64,000 bases of DNA from CAYQNU01 sp964419055 (GTDB taxonomy: Bacteria > Bacteroidota > Bacteroidia > Flavobacteriales_D > Parvicellaceae), in assembly GCA_964419055.1 (NCBI GenBank), contig CAYQNU010000002.1, positions 203,786 through 267,785 on the forward strand, read 5' to 3'. Under the pieces are notes generated by a model that had not been told where the DNA came from, did not search any database, and worked only from the letters and a program-made list of their open reading frames with translations. Positions 43,543 to 51,333 of the stretch are shown here, piece after piece (position 1 is the first letter of the stretch; each line of letters opens with the position of its first letter). Both the position numbers and the translations under genes were made by a program.

Positions 43543-44328
43543 TTAAATTCCTCTTTCTTTCTTCACAATTTCATAAGCCTCTTGAATCTTTTGGAATTTT
43601 TCTTTGGCTGCTTTTTGATGTTCCTCTCCCATAGTTGCATATTTATCTGGATGGTGTGCTACAGCCATTTTACGATAGGCTTTTTTAATATCTTCATCGG
43701 TAGCTGTATTGTCCAATCCTAGTACTTTGTAAGCGTTACCAGCATCCTTCCAAAACATAGACTTCAATTGTTCAAATTCATTAGTTGGAATACGTAACAT
43801 GACGGCAATGCGCTCAATTACCTTAAATTCTAAATCAGACACACGCCCATCTGATTGAGCAATTCCAAACAAATATTGAACTAAAATGGCCCGTTGTTGC
43901 AATGGCATAAAACTATTCAAGTCCAGACACGTTTGTTGCAAATTAACAGATGTATTTAAAATTTCTTTTAAATCTCTCAAATAAATAATTGCTTGTTGCT
44001 CAGAAAATTGATTTACTAGAAAATTTTTAACAAAATCTAACTCTACTTTCAATACTTTTCCATCGGCTTTCATTACTTCAGCTGATAAAATCAAAAGAGA
44101 ACGAGAAAATTGGGCTTGAGGGTTTTGTCCGTAAAAGCTACCAGATTGTCTCCCATAAGCCTGATATTGACTACCATAAGCGCTGTGTTGCCCTTGAGCT
44201 CCACCAGAAACTTGTTTTCCAAATCCTTGAAAAATACTTCCTAAAAAATACCCCAAAAATGCACCCCATACGTTCCTAAATATAATAAAACCGATGAATG
44301 CACCTAACAACCCATATATACTAACCAT
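43543..44328 (-). CDS. TerB/DnaJ-domain membrane co-chaperone (DjlA-like)
   Basis: 261 residues. Residues ~1-32 form a glycine-rich membrane anchor (YGLLGAFIGFIIFRNVWGAFLGYFLGSI). A Gln/Gly/Ser-rich linker follows. Residues ~80-185 form a TerB-like helical domain (VMKADGKVLKVELDFVKNFL). The C-terminal ~70 residues are a J domain with HPD in AVAHHPDKYA, which stimulates the ATPase of DnaK. The architecture (membrane anchor, TerB, C-terminal J) is that of DjlA. The linker is unusually low in complexity. Confidence 0.9.
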   Translation of the reverse strand: MVSIYGLLGAFIGFIIFRNVWGAFLGYFLGSIFQGFGKQVSGGAQGQHSAYGSQYQAYGRQSGSFYGQNPQAQFSRSLLILSAEVMKADGKVLKVELDFVKNFLVNQFSEQQAIIYLRDLKEILNTSVNLQQTCLDLNSFMPLQQRAILVQYLFGIAQSDGRVSDLEFKVIERIAVMLRIPTNEFEQLKSMFWKDAGNAYKVLGLDNTATDEDIKKAYRKMAVAHHPDKYATMGEEHQKAAKEKFQKIQEAYEIVKKERGI

Positions 44329-44360
44329 ATTTTTATTTGCTGAATGTTAACTTTTTTCTG

Positions 44361-44388
44361 TTGCGGTAAAATTACTTTTATATTTTTG
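44361..44388 (+). promoter_or_regulatory. Promoter with -7 box TATTTTTG, near-leaderless gene
   Basis: TATTTTTG at 44381-44388, with TTG at 44361-44363 (17 bp spacing, short of the usual 19). The ATG of the following gene lies only 9 bp after the box, so the transcript should be leaderless or nearly so. Confidence 0.5.
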
Positions 44389-44396
44389 TACCGCAA

Positions 44397-44816
44397 ATGT
44401 CTTTACCAATTTATGATATAAAATTTCCAGCAATAAGTTCTGGAACCGTTTTCAACTTCAAAACAGATAGTGAATTGGAGTATGAAGTGCGGTTTGCGCG
44501 TAAAAAAGACAACTTATTACATACAACCATTGCTTTTGGTGTGTTGAATGAAGAATACGATGGTGAAGAATATTCGCTTACCAATAAAGGTGAAGCTTAT
44601 CGCGTAATGGCCACCATAGTATCCATTTTCAAATATTATCTTACTCAACATCCTAACGTACATACTTATGAATTTGTAGGTGAACCCCGTGCAGACGAAA
44701 ATGCTGAATTTCCGACAAAAAGACTCAACCTTTACAGAAGATATCTCCCTCAAATCTTCGACAGTTCTTGGCAAATAAAAGTAGTAGGTAACAAAGTTAT
44801 TATTTCAAAAGGTTAA
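44397..44816 (+). CDS. Conserved hypothetical protein, unknown function
   Basis: A 139-residue soluble protein without signal peptide. It begins MSLPIYDIKFPAISSGTVFNFKTDSELEYEVRFARKK and contains YEFVGEPRADENAE and KRLNLYRRYL. A mixed alpha/beta composition is evident, but no family was recognised. It is a monocistron divergent from the DjlA-like gene and converging on htpG. Confidence 0.7.
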   Translation: MSLPIYDIKFPAISSGTVFNFKTDSELEYEVRFARKKDNLLHTTIAFGVLNEEYDGEEYSLTNKGEAYRVMATIVSIFKYYLTQHPNVHTYEFVGEPRADENAEFPTKRLNLYRRYLPQIFDSSWQIKVVGNKVIISKG

Positions 44817-44872
44817 TCAGAAGAGCTCTTTTGCTCATCGATTTTTCATTTTACTGAATTTTTAATTAAAAA

Positions 44873-44921
44873 ACTCTGTAGAATGATTGTAAAAGTATCG
44901 TTTACAATCATTCTACAGAGT
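44873..44921 (-). terminator. Terminator hairpin with perfect 21 bp stem after htpG
   Basis: Arms 44873..44893 and 44901..44921 are perfect reverse complements of 21 bases (begin ACTCTGTAGAATG, end CATTCTACAGAGT) around a 7-base loop. On the minus strand the stem is followed by a T run (AGTTTTTT), so it terminates htpG; on the plus strand there is no T run. It lies between convergent genes. Confidence 0.85.
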
Positions 44922-44943
44922 AACTATTCTAATATACTTTTGT

Positions 44944-46833
44944 TTAGTCTATCAATTCTAAACTTCTATTAATAAATTTAGTCAATTCGGAACCTTTTAA
45001 CATTCCATTTGACAACATAGCCAAATCAACAGCTTGTTTTGCCAAACTTTGTTGTTTGTCATTGTTTGATTCTTTCAAAATCTTTGAAATCAAAGGATGA
45101 TTACTGTTAATAACCAAATTATACATTTCAGGAAAAGCACCCATCATAAACATACCTCCACCGCCCATGGCTTGTTGCTCTTTCATTCTTCTCATAAACT
45201 CGCTTTGAGTGATGATAACGGGTTTGTCTTTTTCACTCAAACTTTCAAAAGCTACTGTAAATTTAGCTTTATCAGCTGAGGTTTCAAAAAATGGTTTTAC
45301 TTTTTCTTCTTCTTCTTTTGATAATTTGGAAGGTAACGATTCCTCTTTTGCAATTAATTTATCAAGCGTGTCGGCATCCAAACGAGCTAACGAAATAGCT
45401 AGTTTCATTTCCAATTTTTGGATATAATGTGGAGCTAATGGACCATCTAAAATCAATACATCATAACCTCTTTCTTTTGCGCTTTCAATTAATGAATGAT
45501 GCAATTCAGCATCGTGCGTATAAAGCGCCACTAACTTTCCATCTTTATCCGTTTGAAACGCTTTTATTTTCTCTTTATACTCCTCAAAAGTAAAATATTC
45601 TTTCGTTGTATTTTTCAATAAGGCAAATTTTTCAGAACGTTCAAAGAACTTATCATCCGATAACATTCCGTATTGTATGAAGATTTGGATATCATCCCAT
45701 TTTGTTTGAAAATCTTCACGATTGTCTTTAAACATTGAGTTTAACTTATCAGCCACCTTTTTGTTGATGTGATCAGAGATTTTTTTAACGTTAGCATCGC
45801 TTTGTAAATACGAACGTGAAACGTTTAAAGGAATGTCTGGTGAATCAATTACACCGTGCAACAAGGTTAAAAAATCAGGTACAATGTTTTCAACTGAATC
45901 AGTAATAAACACTTGATTGGAATACAATTGTATTTTATTTTTTTGTACTTCCATTTGATTTTTCAATTTTGGAAAATACAAAATACCGGTTAAATTAAAA
46001 GGGTAATCAACATTCAAGTGGATGTGAAATAAGGGATCTTCTGCATAAGGATATAACTCATTGTAAAAGTTTTTATAATCTTCATCTGTTAAATCAACTG
46101 GTTTTTTTGTCCAAGCAGGAGCCGTATTATTGAGAATATCGTCATAAACTTCTTCAATCTTTTTTACTTCACCTTTATCATCTTTTTCACCACTTGGATC
46201 ATCAATCATTCTGGTTCTGGTTCCAAACTTAATGTCTACAGGCAAAAACTTGCAGTATTTTGTCAAAATAGTTCGTATTCTACTTTCTTCTAGAAACTCT
46301 ACAGAGTCATCAGCTATATGTAAAATAATATCGGTACCTCTAGTGGTTTTTTCAATATTGGTTATAGTGTATTCTGGCGAACCATCACTTTCCCATTGAA
46401 TGGCTTGAGCTCCTTCTTTAAAGGATAATGTTTGAATTTGTACTTTACTTGAAACCATAAAGGCTGAATAAAAACCCAATCCAAAATGTCCAATGATGTT
46501 TTCGGCCTCTTTGTCTTTATATTTTTCGGCAAACTCTTTTGCACCAGAAAAAGCAATTTGATTAATATATTTATCCACTTCTTCTGCCGTCATACCTAAT
46601 CCAGTATCTCGAATGGTTATGGTTTTGGCATCCTTATTCAAAATTACCTCAACCATTAAGTGACCTAATTCACCAGTAAACTCGCCTGTTTTGGACAAGG
46701 TTTTTAATTTTTGATTGGCATCAACTCCATTTGAAACCAACTCTCTCAAGAAAATTTCTGTATCTGAATACAAGAATTTTTTAATGATTGGAAAAATATT
46801 TTCCGTTTGGATATTAATCGTTCCTGTTTGCAT
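44944..46833 (-). CDS. htpG: Hsp90 chaperone HtpG
   Basis: 629 residues from the ATG at 46833 (MQTGTINIQTENIFPII); an upstream in-frame leader of 23 residues is not conserved in Hsp90. The N-terminal GHKL ATPase has FLRELVSNGVDA, RDTGLGMT and IGHFGLGFYSAFMV. The middle domain has PLNVSRSYLQSD. The C-terminal dimerisation domain ends in NRSLELID. The cytosolic chaperone folds client proteins with DnaK. The upstream region contains a palindrome and a sigma-54-like promoter (see the entry at 46881). Confidence 0.97.
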   Translation of the reverse strand: MQTGTINIQTENIFPIIKKFLYSDTEIFLRELVSNGVDANQKLKTLSKTGEFTGELGHLMVEVILNKDAKTITIRDTGLGMTAEEVDKYINQIAFSGAKEFAEKYKDKEAENIIGHFGLGFYSAFMVSSKVQIQTLSFKEGAQAIQWESDGSPEYTITNIEKTTRGTDIILHIADDSVEFLEESRIRTILTKYCKFLPVDIKFGTRTRMIDDPSGEKDDKGEVKKIEEVYDDILNNTAPAWTKKPVDLTDEDYKNFYNELYPYAEDPLFHIHLNVDYPFNLTGILYFPKLKNQMEVQKNKIQLYSNQVFITDSVENIVPDFLTLLHGVIDSPDIPLNVSRSYLQSDANVKKISDHINKKVADKLNSMFKDNREDFQTKWDDIQIFIQYGMLSDDKFFERSEKFALLKNTTKEYFTFEEYKEKIKAFQTDKDGKLVALYTHDAELHHSLIESAKERGYDVLILDGPLAPHYIQKLEMKLAISLARLDADTLDKLIAKEESLPSKLSKEEEEKVKPFFETSADKAKFTVAFESLSEKDKPVIITQSEFMRRMKEQQAMGGGGMFMMGAFPEMYNLVINSNHPLISKILKESNNDKQQSLAKQAVDLAMLSNGMLKGSELTKFINRSLELID

Positions 46834-46880
46834 AAAATTATATATTTTGAATTTGTTTTGAATTTTTGAAATCGCTTTTG

Positions 46881-46920
46881 TCAAAGGATATGCCAAGCCC
46901 AATTTTGTGACAATGTGTCA
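46881..46920 (-). promoter_or_regulatory. Candidate htpG regulatory region
   Basis: On the minus strand TGGCAT-N5-TTGA (46895..46881) resembles a sigma-54 -24/-12 promoter (TGGCAC-N5-TTGC), but the second C of the -12 box is A. A palindrome TGACA-CAT-TGTCA (46908..46920) lies just upstream and could be an operator. No TAnnTTTG box with exact spacing was found for htpG. Confidence 0.35.
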
Positions 46921-46992
46921 ATGGTAACCCCTAGTTTTAAGTTACACTCTGAAAATTTGACAAACAAAATAAGGTCACTCGGCATAAATTAA

Positions 46993-47000
46993 TATCTTTG
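46993..47000 (+). promoter_or_regulatory. -7 promoter box of the GT2 gene (leaderless)
   Basis: TATCTTTG ends 5 bp before the ATG at 47005, so transcription would start at or next to the start codon. No clear -33 TTG was found. Confidence 0.5.
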
Positions 47001-47004
47001 GCAA

Positions 47005-48018
47005 ATGAAAATCGCAGTTGTTATTTTAAATTATAACGGAGCAGAATGGCTTAAAAAATTTTTACCTACGGTAATTGAATGCAGTCCATCTGCTGAAATT
47101 GTGGTTATTGAAAACGCATCCACTGATGCCAGTTTGACCATCCTTAAAGAACACTTCCCAACTGTAAAGGTTATCATTAACGGCAAAAATTACGGGTTTG
47201 CTGGTGGATATAATGAGGGTTTAAAAAAGGTTGATGCCGATCTTTTTGTTTTACTTAATTCGGATGTAGAAGTTACCCCAAATTGGTTGGCACCAATGGT
47301 TGATTTTTTTCAAAAAAATGAGCATTGCGCTGCGGCTCAGCCCAAAATATTGGCACATCACAATAAATCGTTATTTGAACATGCTGGTGCTAGCGGTGGT
47401 TATATTGACACTTTTGGATATCCGTTTTGTAGAGGTCGTATTTTTGAATCAGTTGAAGAAGATACCGGACAATACAACTCCACAGAAGAAATATTTTGGG
47501 CTTCGGGAGCATGTTTGTTTATTAAAAGTAAACCCTTTTGGGAGGTAGGTGGTTTTGACTCCATTTTTTTTGCTCATATGGAAGAAATTGATTTATGCTG
47601 GCGTTTGCACAACCATGGCTATTCTATATATTGTATACCTGAAAGTGTAGTTTATCATGTAGGTGGCGGAACCTTAAACTATAACAGTCCAAGAAAAACT
47701 TTTTTGAATTTCAGAAATAGTTTATTTACTCTGCATAAAAATTTGGACTCAAAAGTATTTTTAACCATTTTCACACGTCTAACATTAGATGGTGTTACCG
47801 GAGCTAGAATGCTATTTAAAGGCGAGTTTAAGCACATCTGGAGTATCCTAAAAGCTCATTTCAGCTATTACAAACATTTATCCTATTTGAATCAACAACG
47901 CAAAACAATACCTAAAAAATCATTCAACCAACTACCTGGTACCTATAGTAAAAGTGTTGTTTGGAGCTATTTCATTAAAAAACAAAAACAATTTAGTCAA
48001 TTACTCTTTTCAAAATAA
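47005..48018 (+). CDS. Glycosyltransferase family 2
   Basis: A 337-residue GT-A glycosyltransferase. IAVVILNYNGAEWLKKFL and IVVIENASTDAS at the start, LLNSDVEVTPNWL (the DxD-like metal site) and FWASGACLFIKS...GGFDSIFFAHMEEIDLCWRL (the acceptor/catalytic ED region) are all typical of the rhamnosyltransferase-like GT2 branch. It probably adds a sugar to an O-antigen or cell-wall polymer. Its stop is 9 bp before the NhaC start on the same strand, so the two may be co-transcribed although functionally unlike. Confidence 0.93.
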   Translation: MKIAVVILNYNGAEWLKKFLPTVIECSPSAEIVVIENASTDASLTILKEHFPTVKVIINGKNYGFAGGYNEGLKKVDADLFVLLNSDVEVTPNWLAPMVDFFQKNEHCAAAQPKILAHHNKSLFEHAGASGGYIDTFGYPFCRGRIFESVEEDTGQYNSTEEIFWASGACLFIKSKPFWEVGGFDSIFFAHMEEIDLCWRLHNHGYSIYCIPESVVYHVGGGTLNYNSPRKTFLNFRNSLFTLHKNLDSKVFLTIFTRLTLDGVTGARMLFKGEFKHIWSILKAHFSYYKHLSYLNQQRKTIPKKSFNQLPGTYSKSVVWSYFIKKQKQFSQLLFSK

Positions 48019-48027
48019 TAATATAAT

Positions 48028-49746
48028 ATGGAACACCATCATACAGAAAAGCCCAGCTTATTTATTGCATTGCTTCCAATAATAATATTAATTGGCTTAT
48101 TATTCTCCTCTATATTTTACATTTGGGGAGGTGATTCATTAGATGGCTCTAATCAAATGGCGCTGCTTTTTTCAACAGCAGTGGCGTTATTGATTGGTTG
48201 GAAACTTAAATTCAGTTGGAAAATCATGTTTGATGGTATCACCTCTGCTATTCAAAGTGCTTTACCTGCTATGATAATATTACTATTAATTGGTGCTTTA
48301 GCAGGTACTTGGTTAATCAGCGGAATAGTCCCTACCATGATTTATTACGGACTTCAAATTTTGAGTCCCACTTATTTTTTAGTTTCTTCAGTAGTCATCT
48401 GTGCTATTGTTTCTGTGGCTACTGGTAGCTCTTGGAGCACTATAGCTACGGTAGGTGTTGCACTATTAGGTATTGGTCAAGCTATGGATATCCATTCAGG
48501 TTTAATTGCAGGGTCGATCATTTCTGGGGCATATTTTGGTGATAAAATGTCACCAATGAGTGATACTACTAATTTAGCACCAGCTGTTTCAGGGGGTGAT
48601 TTATTTACACACATTCGTTATATGTTTATTACTACAGTACCCTCCATGATTTTGACATTAATTATTTTTTTAGTTATCGGTTTTTTCATAAGTTCAAGCA
48701 ATAACGTGGCTGATATAAAAGATATCTTAGCATCTTTAGAAGGTTCATTTTACATTAATCCCATTTTATTCATTGTTCCAGCAATAGTTATTTTCCTTAT
48801 CATTAAAAAAGTTGATGCTATTCCTGCATTATTTGTAGGGGCACTTTTGGGAGGTTTATTTGCTGTAATCTTTCAACCGAATATTATTACAACTTTAGGT
48901 GAAAAAAACAAAATTACTGTTGGGGGTCAAGGAGATGAAAAACTTACTTTTTTGTGGTCAGATGCTGATGGTAATGAAATAAAAAAGTGGCACCATGACA
49001 ATGAGTTATATAATGTTGAAGAAGGCTATTACAACCTACTAATTACTAATGAAAGCAATGAAATAATTAAAGCTTCTATATTTATACCTGCTCCAAACGA
49101 TACTTCGAACAGTCATTTTAATGTGCAATATCAAGAAGGATTTACGGTGGAAGATTGGAATTTAAGTATTACACATAGTAAATCTAATTATTTAGAATCT
49201 TCTTATCGAACATTAATCAATGCTATGACGGTAGATACAGAAATCACAACGAACAATGCTACCGTTAATGAGTTGCTATCAACCGGTGGGATGAGTGGGA
49301 TGTTAAATACCATATGGCTCATCATTTGTGCCATGTGTTTTGGTGGTGCAATGGAACGAATAGGGCTTTTACATAAAATAACCGCTTCAATTGTAGCTCG
49401 AGCCAAAACGAATGGTTCATTGATTGCGAGTACCGCCCTTACTTGTATTGGTTTTAACATTACTGCCTCCGACCAATATTTAGCCATTGTAGTACCTGGT
49501 AAAATGTATGCCGAGGAGTATAAAAAAAGAGGATTGGCACCCGAAAACTTAAGTAGAACGTTGGAGGACAGTGGTACAGTAACCTCCGTTTTAGTACCTT
49601 GGAATACTTGTGGAGCTGCGCAAGCCAATGTTTTAGGGATAGCAACCGGAGATTATATGTTCTATTGTTTTTTTAATATTATAAGTCCATTAATGACCAT
49701 AATTTTTGGTTATCTTGGCATCAAAATTGCCAAAGTTGAAAAATAA
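48028..49746 (+). CDS. nhaC: Na+/H+ antiporter NhaC with an extra soluble insert
   Basis: A 572-residue polytopic membrane protein. The NhaC signature GDKMSPMSDTTNLAPAVSGGD and the GGMSGMLNTIWLIICAMCFGGAMERIG block are intact, together with ITASDQYLAIVVPGKMY and LEDSGTVTSVLVPWNTCGA near the C-terminus. It exports Na+ for H+. It is about 90 residues longer than usual. Residues ~292-385 are a hydrophilic, beta-rich segment (EKNKITVGGQGDEKLTFLW ... NSHFNVQYQEG) placed between membrane helices; its role is unknown. Confidence 0.93.
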   Translation: MEHHHTEKPSLFIALLPIIILIGLLFSSIFYIWGGDSLDGSNQMALLFSTAVALLIGWKLKFSWKIMFDGITSAIQSALPAMIILLLIGALAGTWLISGIVPTMIYYGLQILSPTYFLVSSVVICAIVSVATGSSWSTIATVGVALLGIGQAMDIHSGLIAGSIISGAYFGDKMSPMSDTTNLAPAVSGGDLFTHIRYMFITTVPSMILTLIIFLVIGFFISSSNNVADIKDILASLEGSFYINPILFIVPAIVIFLIIKKVDAIPALFVGALLGGLFAVIFQPNIITTLGEKNKITVGGQGDEKLTFLWSDADGNEIKKWHHDNELYNVEEGYYNLLITNESNEIIKASIFIPAPNDTSNSHFNVQYQEGFTVEDWNLSITHSKSNYLESSYRTLINAMTVDTEITTNNATVNELLSTGGMSGMLNTIWLIICAMCFGGAMERIGLLHKITASIVARAKTNGSLIASTALTCIGFNITASDQYLAIVVPGKMYAEEYKKRGLAPENLSRTLEDSGTVTSVLVPWNTCGAAQANVLGIATGDYMFYCFFNIISPLMTIIFGYLGIKIAKVEK

Positions 49747-49792
49747 TAATACTTAAAGTTTTATTTTCATAGATTTATTTTATATTTTTGAA

Positions 49793-49800
49793 ACATCTTA
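49793..49800 (+). promoter_or_regulatory. -7 promoter box of the MORN-repeat gene
   Basis: TATTTTTG fits TAnnTTTG and lies 16 bp before the ATG at 49817. A -33 TTG is not evident. Confidence 0.45.
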
Positions 49801-49816
49801 AAAAGTCGCAACACTT

Positions 49817-50554
49817 ATGAAAGCAATTGTACTCATCTTAGCCTCCGTTTCTGCAATAGGAATTACGGCTCAAACCAACTTCAAAAAACAACTTCCTGAA
49901 CAAATAAAATATCCTGTTACTATAGTTGATGAAACTTTTGGGATTACTATTTATGAAAAATTAAATATGGTTTTGGGAGGTGATTCCGTTAGAAAAGAAG
50001 GTGGTTATGCCGTTCAAAATTGGAAAGAAGATTTTTATGAAAACGGTCAATTGTTGCACAAAGGCTTTTATATAGATGGTCAATTAAAAGTGTATAAAAA
50101 CTATTATCCAGATGGTACTTTAGAGAGAGATTTCGTTAATGTGGATGGATATCGTTCAAAATGCACACTGTATTTTCCTAACGGTAAAATCAAATCTCAA
50201 GTTACTTATAATGAAGGTGCACCGTTAGTTTGGTCGGATTATTATGACAACGGTAATATTCAATATTATGAAGAATACGATAAAAAAATGTTATTTCATG
50301 TAGCCAAAAGATCCTATTATAATAATGGTCAAGCAGAATCATTAATGGAACTTATTGATAAAAAGAAATTAACCTATACTCATAATGAATTTTATGAAAC
50401 AGGTACCAAAAAAGTAGTCGGTTCATTACGTTATGACATGGGTGTTTTTGATTATTACAAAACAGGTAAATGGTTGTATTTCGGAACTACAGGTGCTCCC
50501 AATAAAGAAGAGCAATATAACGATGGCAAAATAATTAAAACAACGAACTTATAG
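49817..50554 (+). CDS. Secreted MORN-repeat (YwqK-like) protein
   Basis: A 245-residue protein with signal peptide (MKAIVLILASVSAIGITAQ). Multiple ~22-residue repeats of the form YENGQLLHKGFYIDG, YYPDGTLERDF, YFPNGKIKSQVTYNEG, YYDNGNIQYYEEYD and YNNGQAESLMELIDKK are MORN-like repeats as in YwqK. These are often labelled an antitoxin family in databases, but no toxin gene adjoins it here, so that label should not be used. Probably an extracytoplasmic protein, function unknown. The next gene starts 30 bp downstream. Confidence 0.85.
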   Translation: MKAIVLILASVSAIGITAQTNFKKQLPEQIKYPVTIVDETFGITIYEKLNMVLGGDSVRKEGGYAVQNWKEDFYENGQLLHKGFYIDGQLKVYKNYYPDGTLERDFVNVDGYRSKCTLYFPNGKIKSQVTYNEGAPLVWSDYYDNGNIQYYEEYDKKMLFHVAKRSYYNNGQAESLMELIDKKKLTYTHNEFYETGTKKVVGSLRYDMGVFDYYKTGKWLYFGTTGAPNKEEQYNDGKIIKTTNL

Positions 50555-50584
50555 TACGATTCTTTTAAAAGTCCATCACTTGGT

Positions 50585-51241
50585 TTGAAACAAATTAATT
50601 CTTCAAAAAAAAATAATTTCATCCCAATCAAAGCACTTGTTTTTGATTGGGATGGTGTTTTTCATAGCGGTTATAAATCACCATCGGGTGAAAGCTCTTT
50701 TTCAGAGGCCGATAGTATGGGCATTAACATGTTACGTCTTGCCTATTATCTCCAAAACCTTGAAATACCCAAAACCATTATCATTTCAGGAGAAAACAAC
50801 AAAACTGCTCATTTCCTTGCTCAAAGAGAACATTTTGATGCCGTATTTTCAAAAGCAAAAGATAAAAAAGGAGTACTCAATTTTCTAAAAAAAACCTACG
50901 CTATTGAAAAAACAGAAGTCCTTTTTGCTTTCGATGATATTTTAGACCTCAGTTTGGCAAAAGAATGTGGAATACGATTTTTGATAAAACGAGCCGCATC
51001 ACTCCCTCTGGAAAACTACATTATTGCAAATGAATTGGCGGATTTTATTACCCAAAATGATGGAGGAAATCATGCCATTAGGGAAATTTGTGAATTCATT
51101 ATTTCCGAACTAAACTTATTTGAAAAAACCCTAGAAACGCGCATTGCTTTTTCCTCTACTTATATAGAATATCTGGCAAAGAGACAGCAAATTGAAACTA
51201 AATTATTTGATATTTCTGTTGATTTAAACCTTTTAGATTAG
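50585..51241 (+). CDS. HAD-superfamily phosphatase (KdsC-like)
   Basis: 218 residues. It begins at a TTG (50585); no ATG occurs before the conserved motif. HAD motif I is FDWDGVF (nucleophile Asp, acid/base Asp two residues on), motif II ISGENN, motif III Lys in SKAKDKKG and motif IV FDDILDLSL, arranged as in the KDO-8-phosphate phosphatase KdsC. Only the N-terminal ~150 residues match the HAD fold; the last ~60 residues are an extra helical tail. The true substrate (KDO-8-P or other sugar phosphate) is not certain. Cytoplasmic. Confidence 0.8.
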   Translation: MKQINSSKKNNFIPIKALVFDWDGVFHSGYKSPSGESSFSEADSMGINMLRLAYYLQNLEIPKTIIISGENNKTAHFLAQREHFDAVFSKAKDKKGVLNFLKKTYAIEKTEVLFAFDDILDLSLAKECGIRFLIKRAASLPLENYIIANELADFITQNDGGNHAIREICEFIISELNLFEKTLETRIAFSSTYIEYLAKRQQIETKLFDISVDLNLLD

Positions 51242-51333
51242 AAAAATGGTATTTCAACATTAATTTTTACCTACATTACATTAGTTTAACTATTTTTACC
51301 CCATATAACTATAAACTTATAACTAACTTTTAT

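Noticed and set aside
46834..46902. Longer N-terminus for HtpG (start at 46902)
   Set aside because: The extra 23 residues are not part of the Hsp90 family, and the candidate promoter overlaps them.
49817..50554. Toxin-antitoxin pair from the YwqK label
   Set aside because: Secreted MORN-repeat protein with no toxin gene adjacent; the database label is not evidence.
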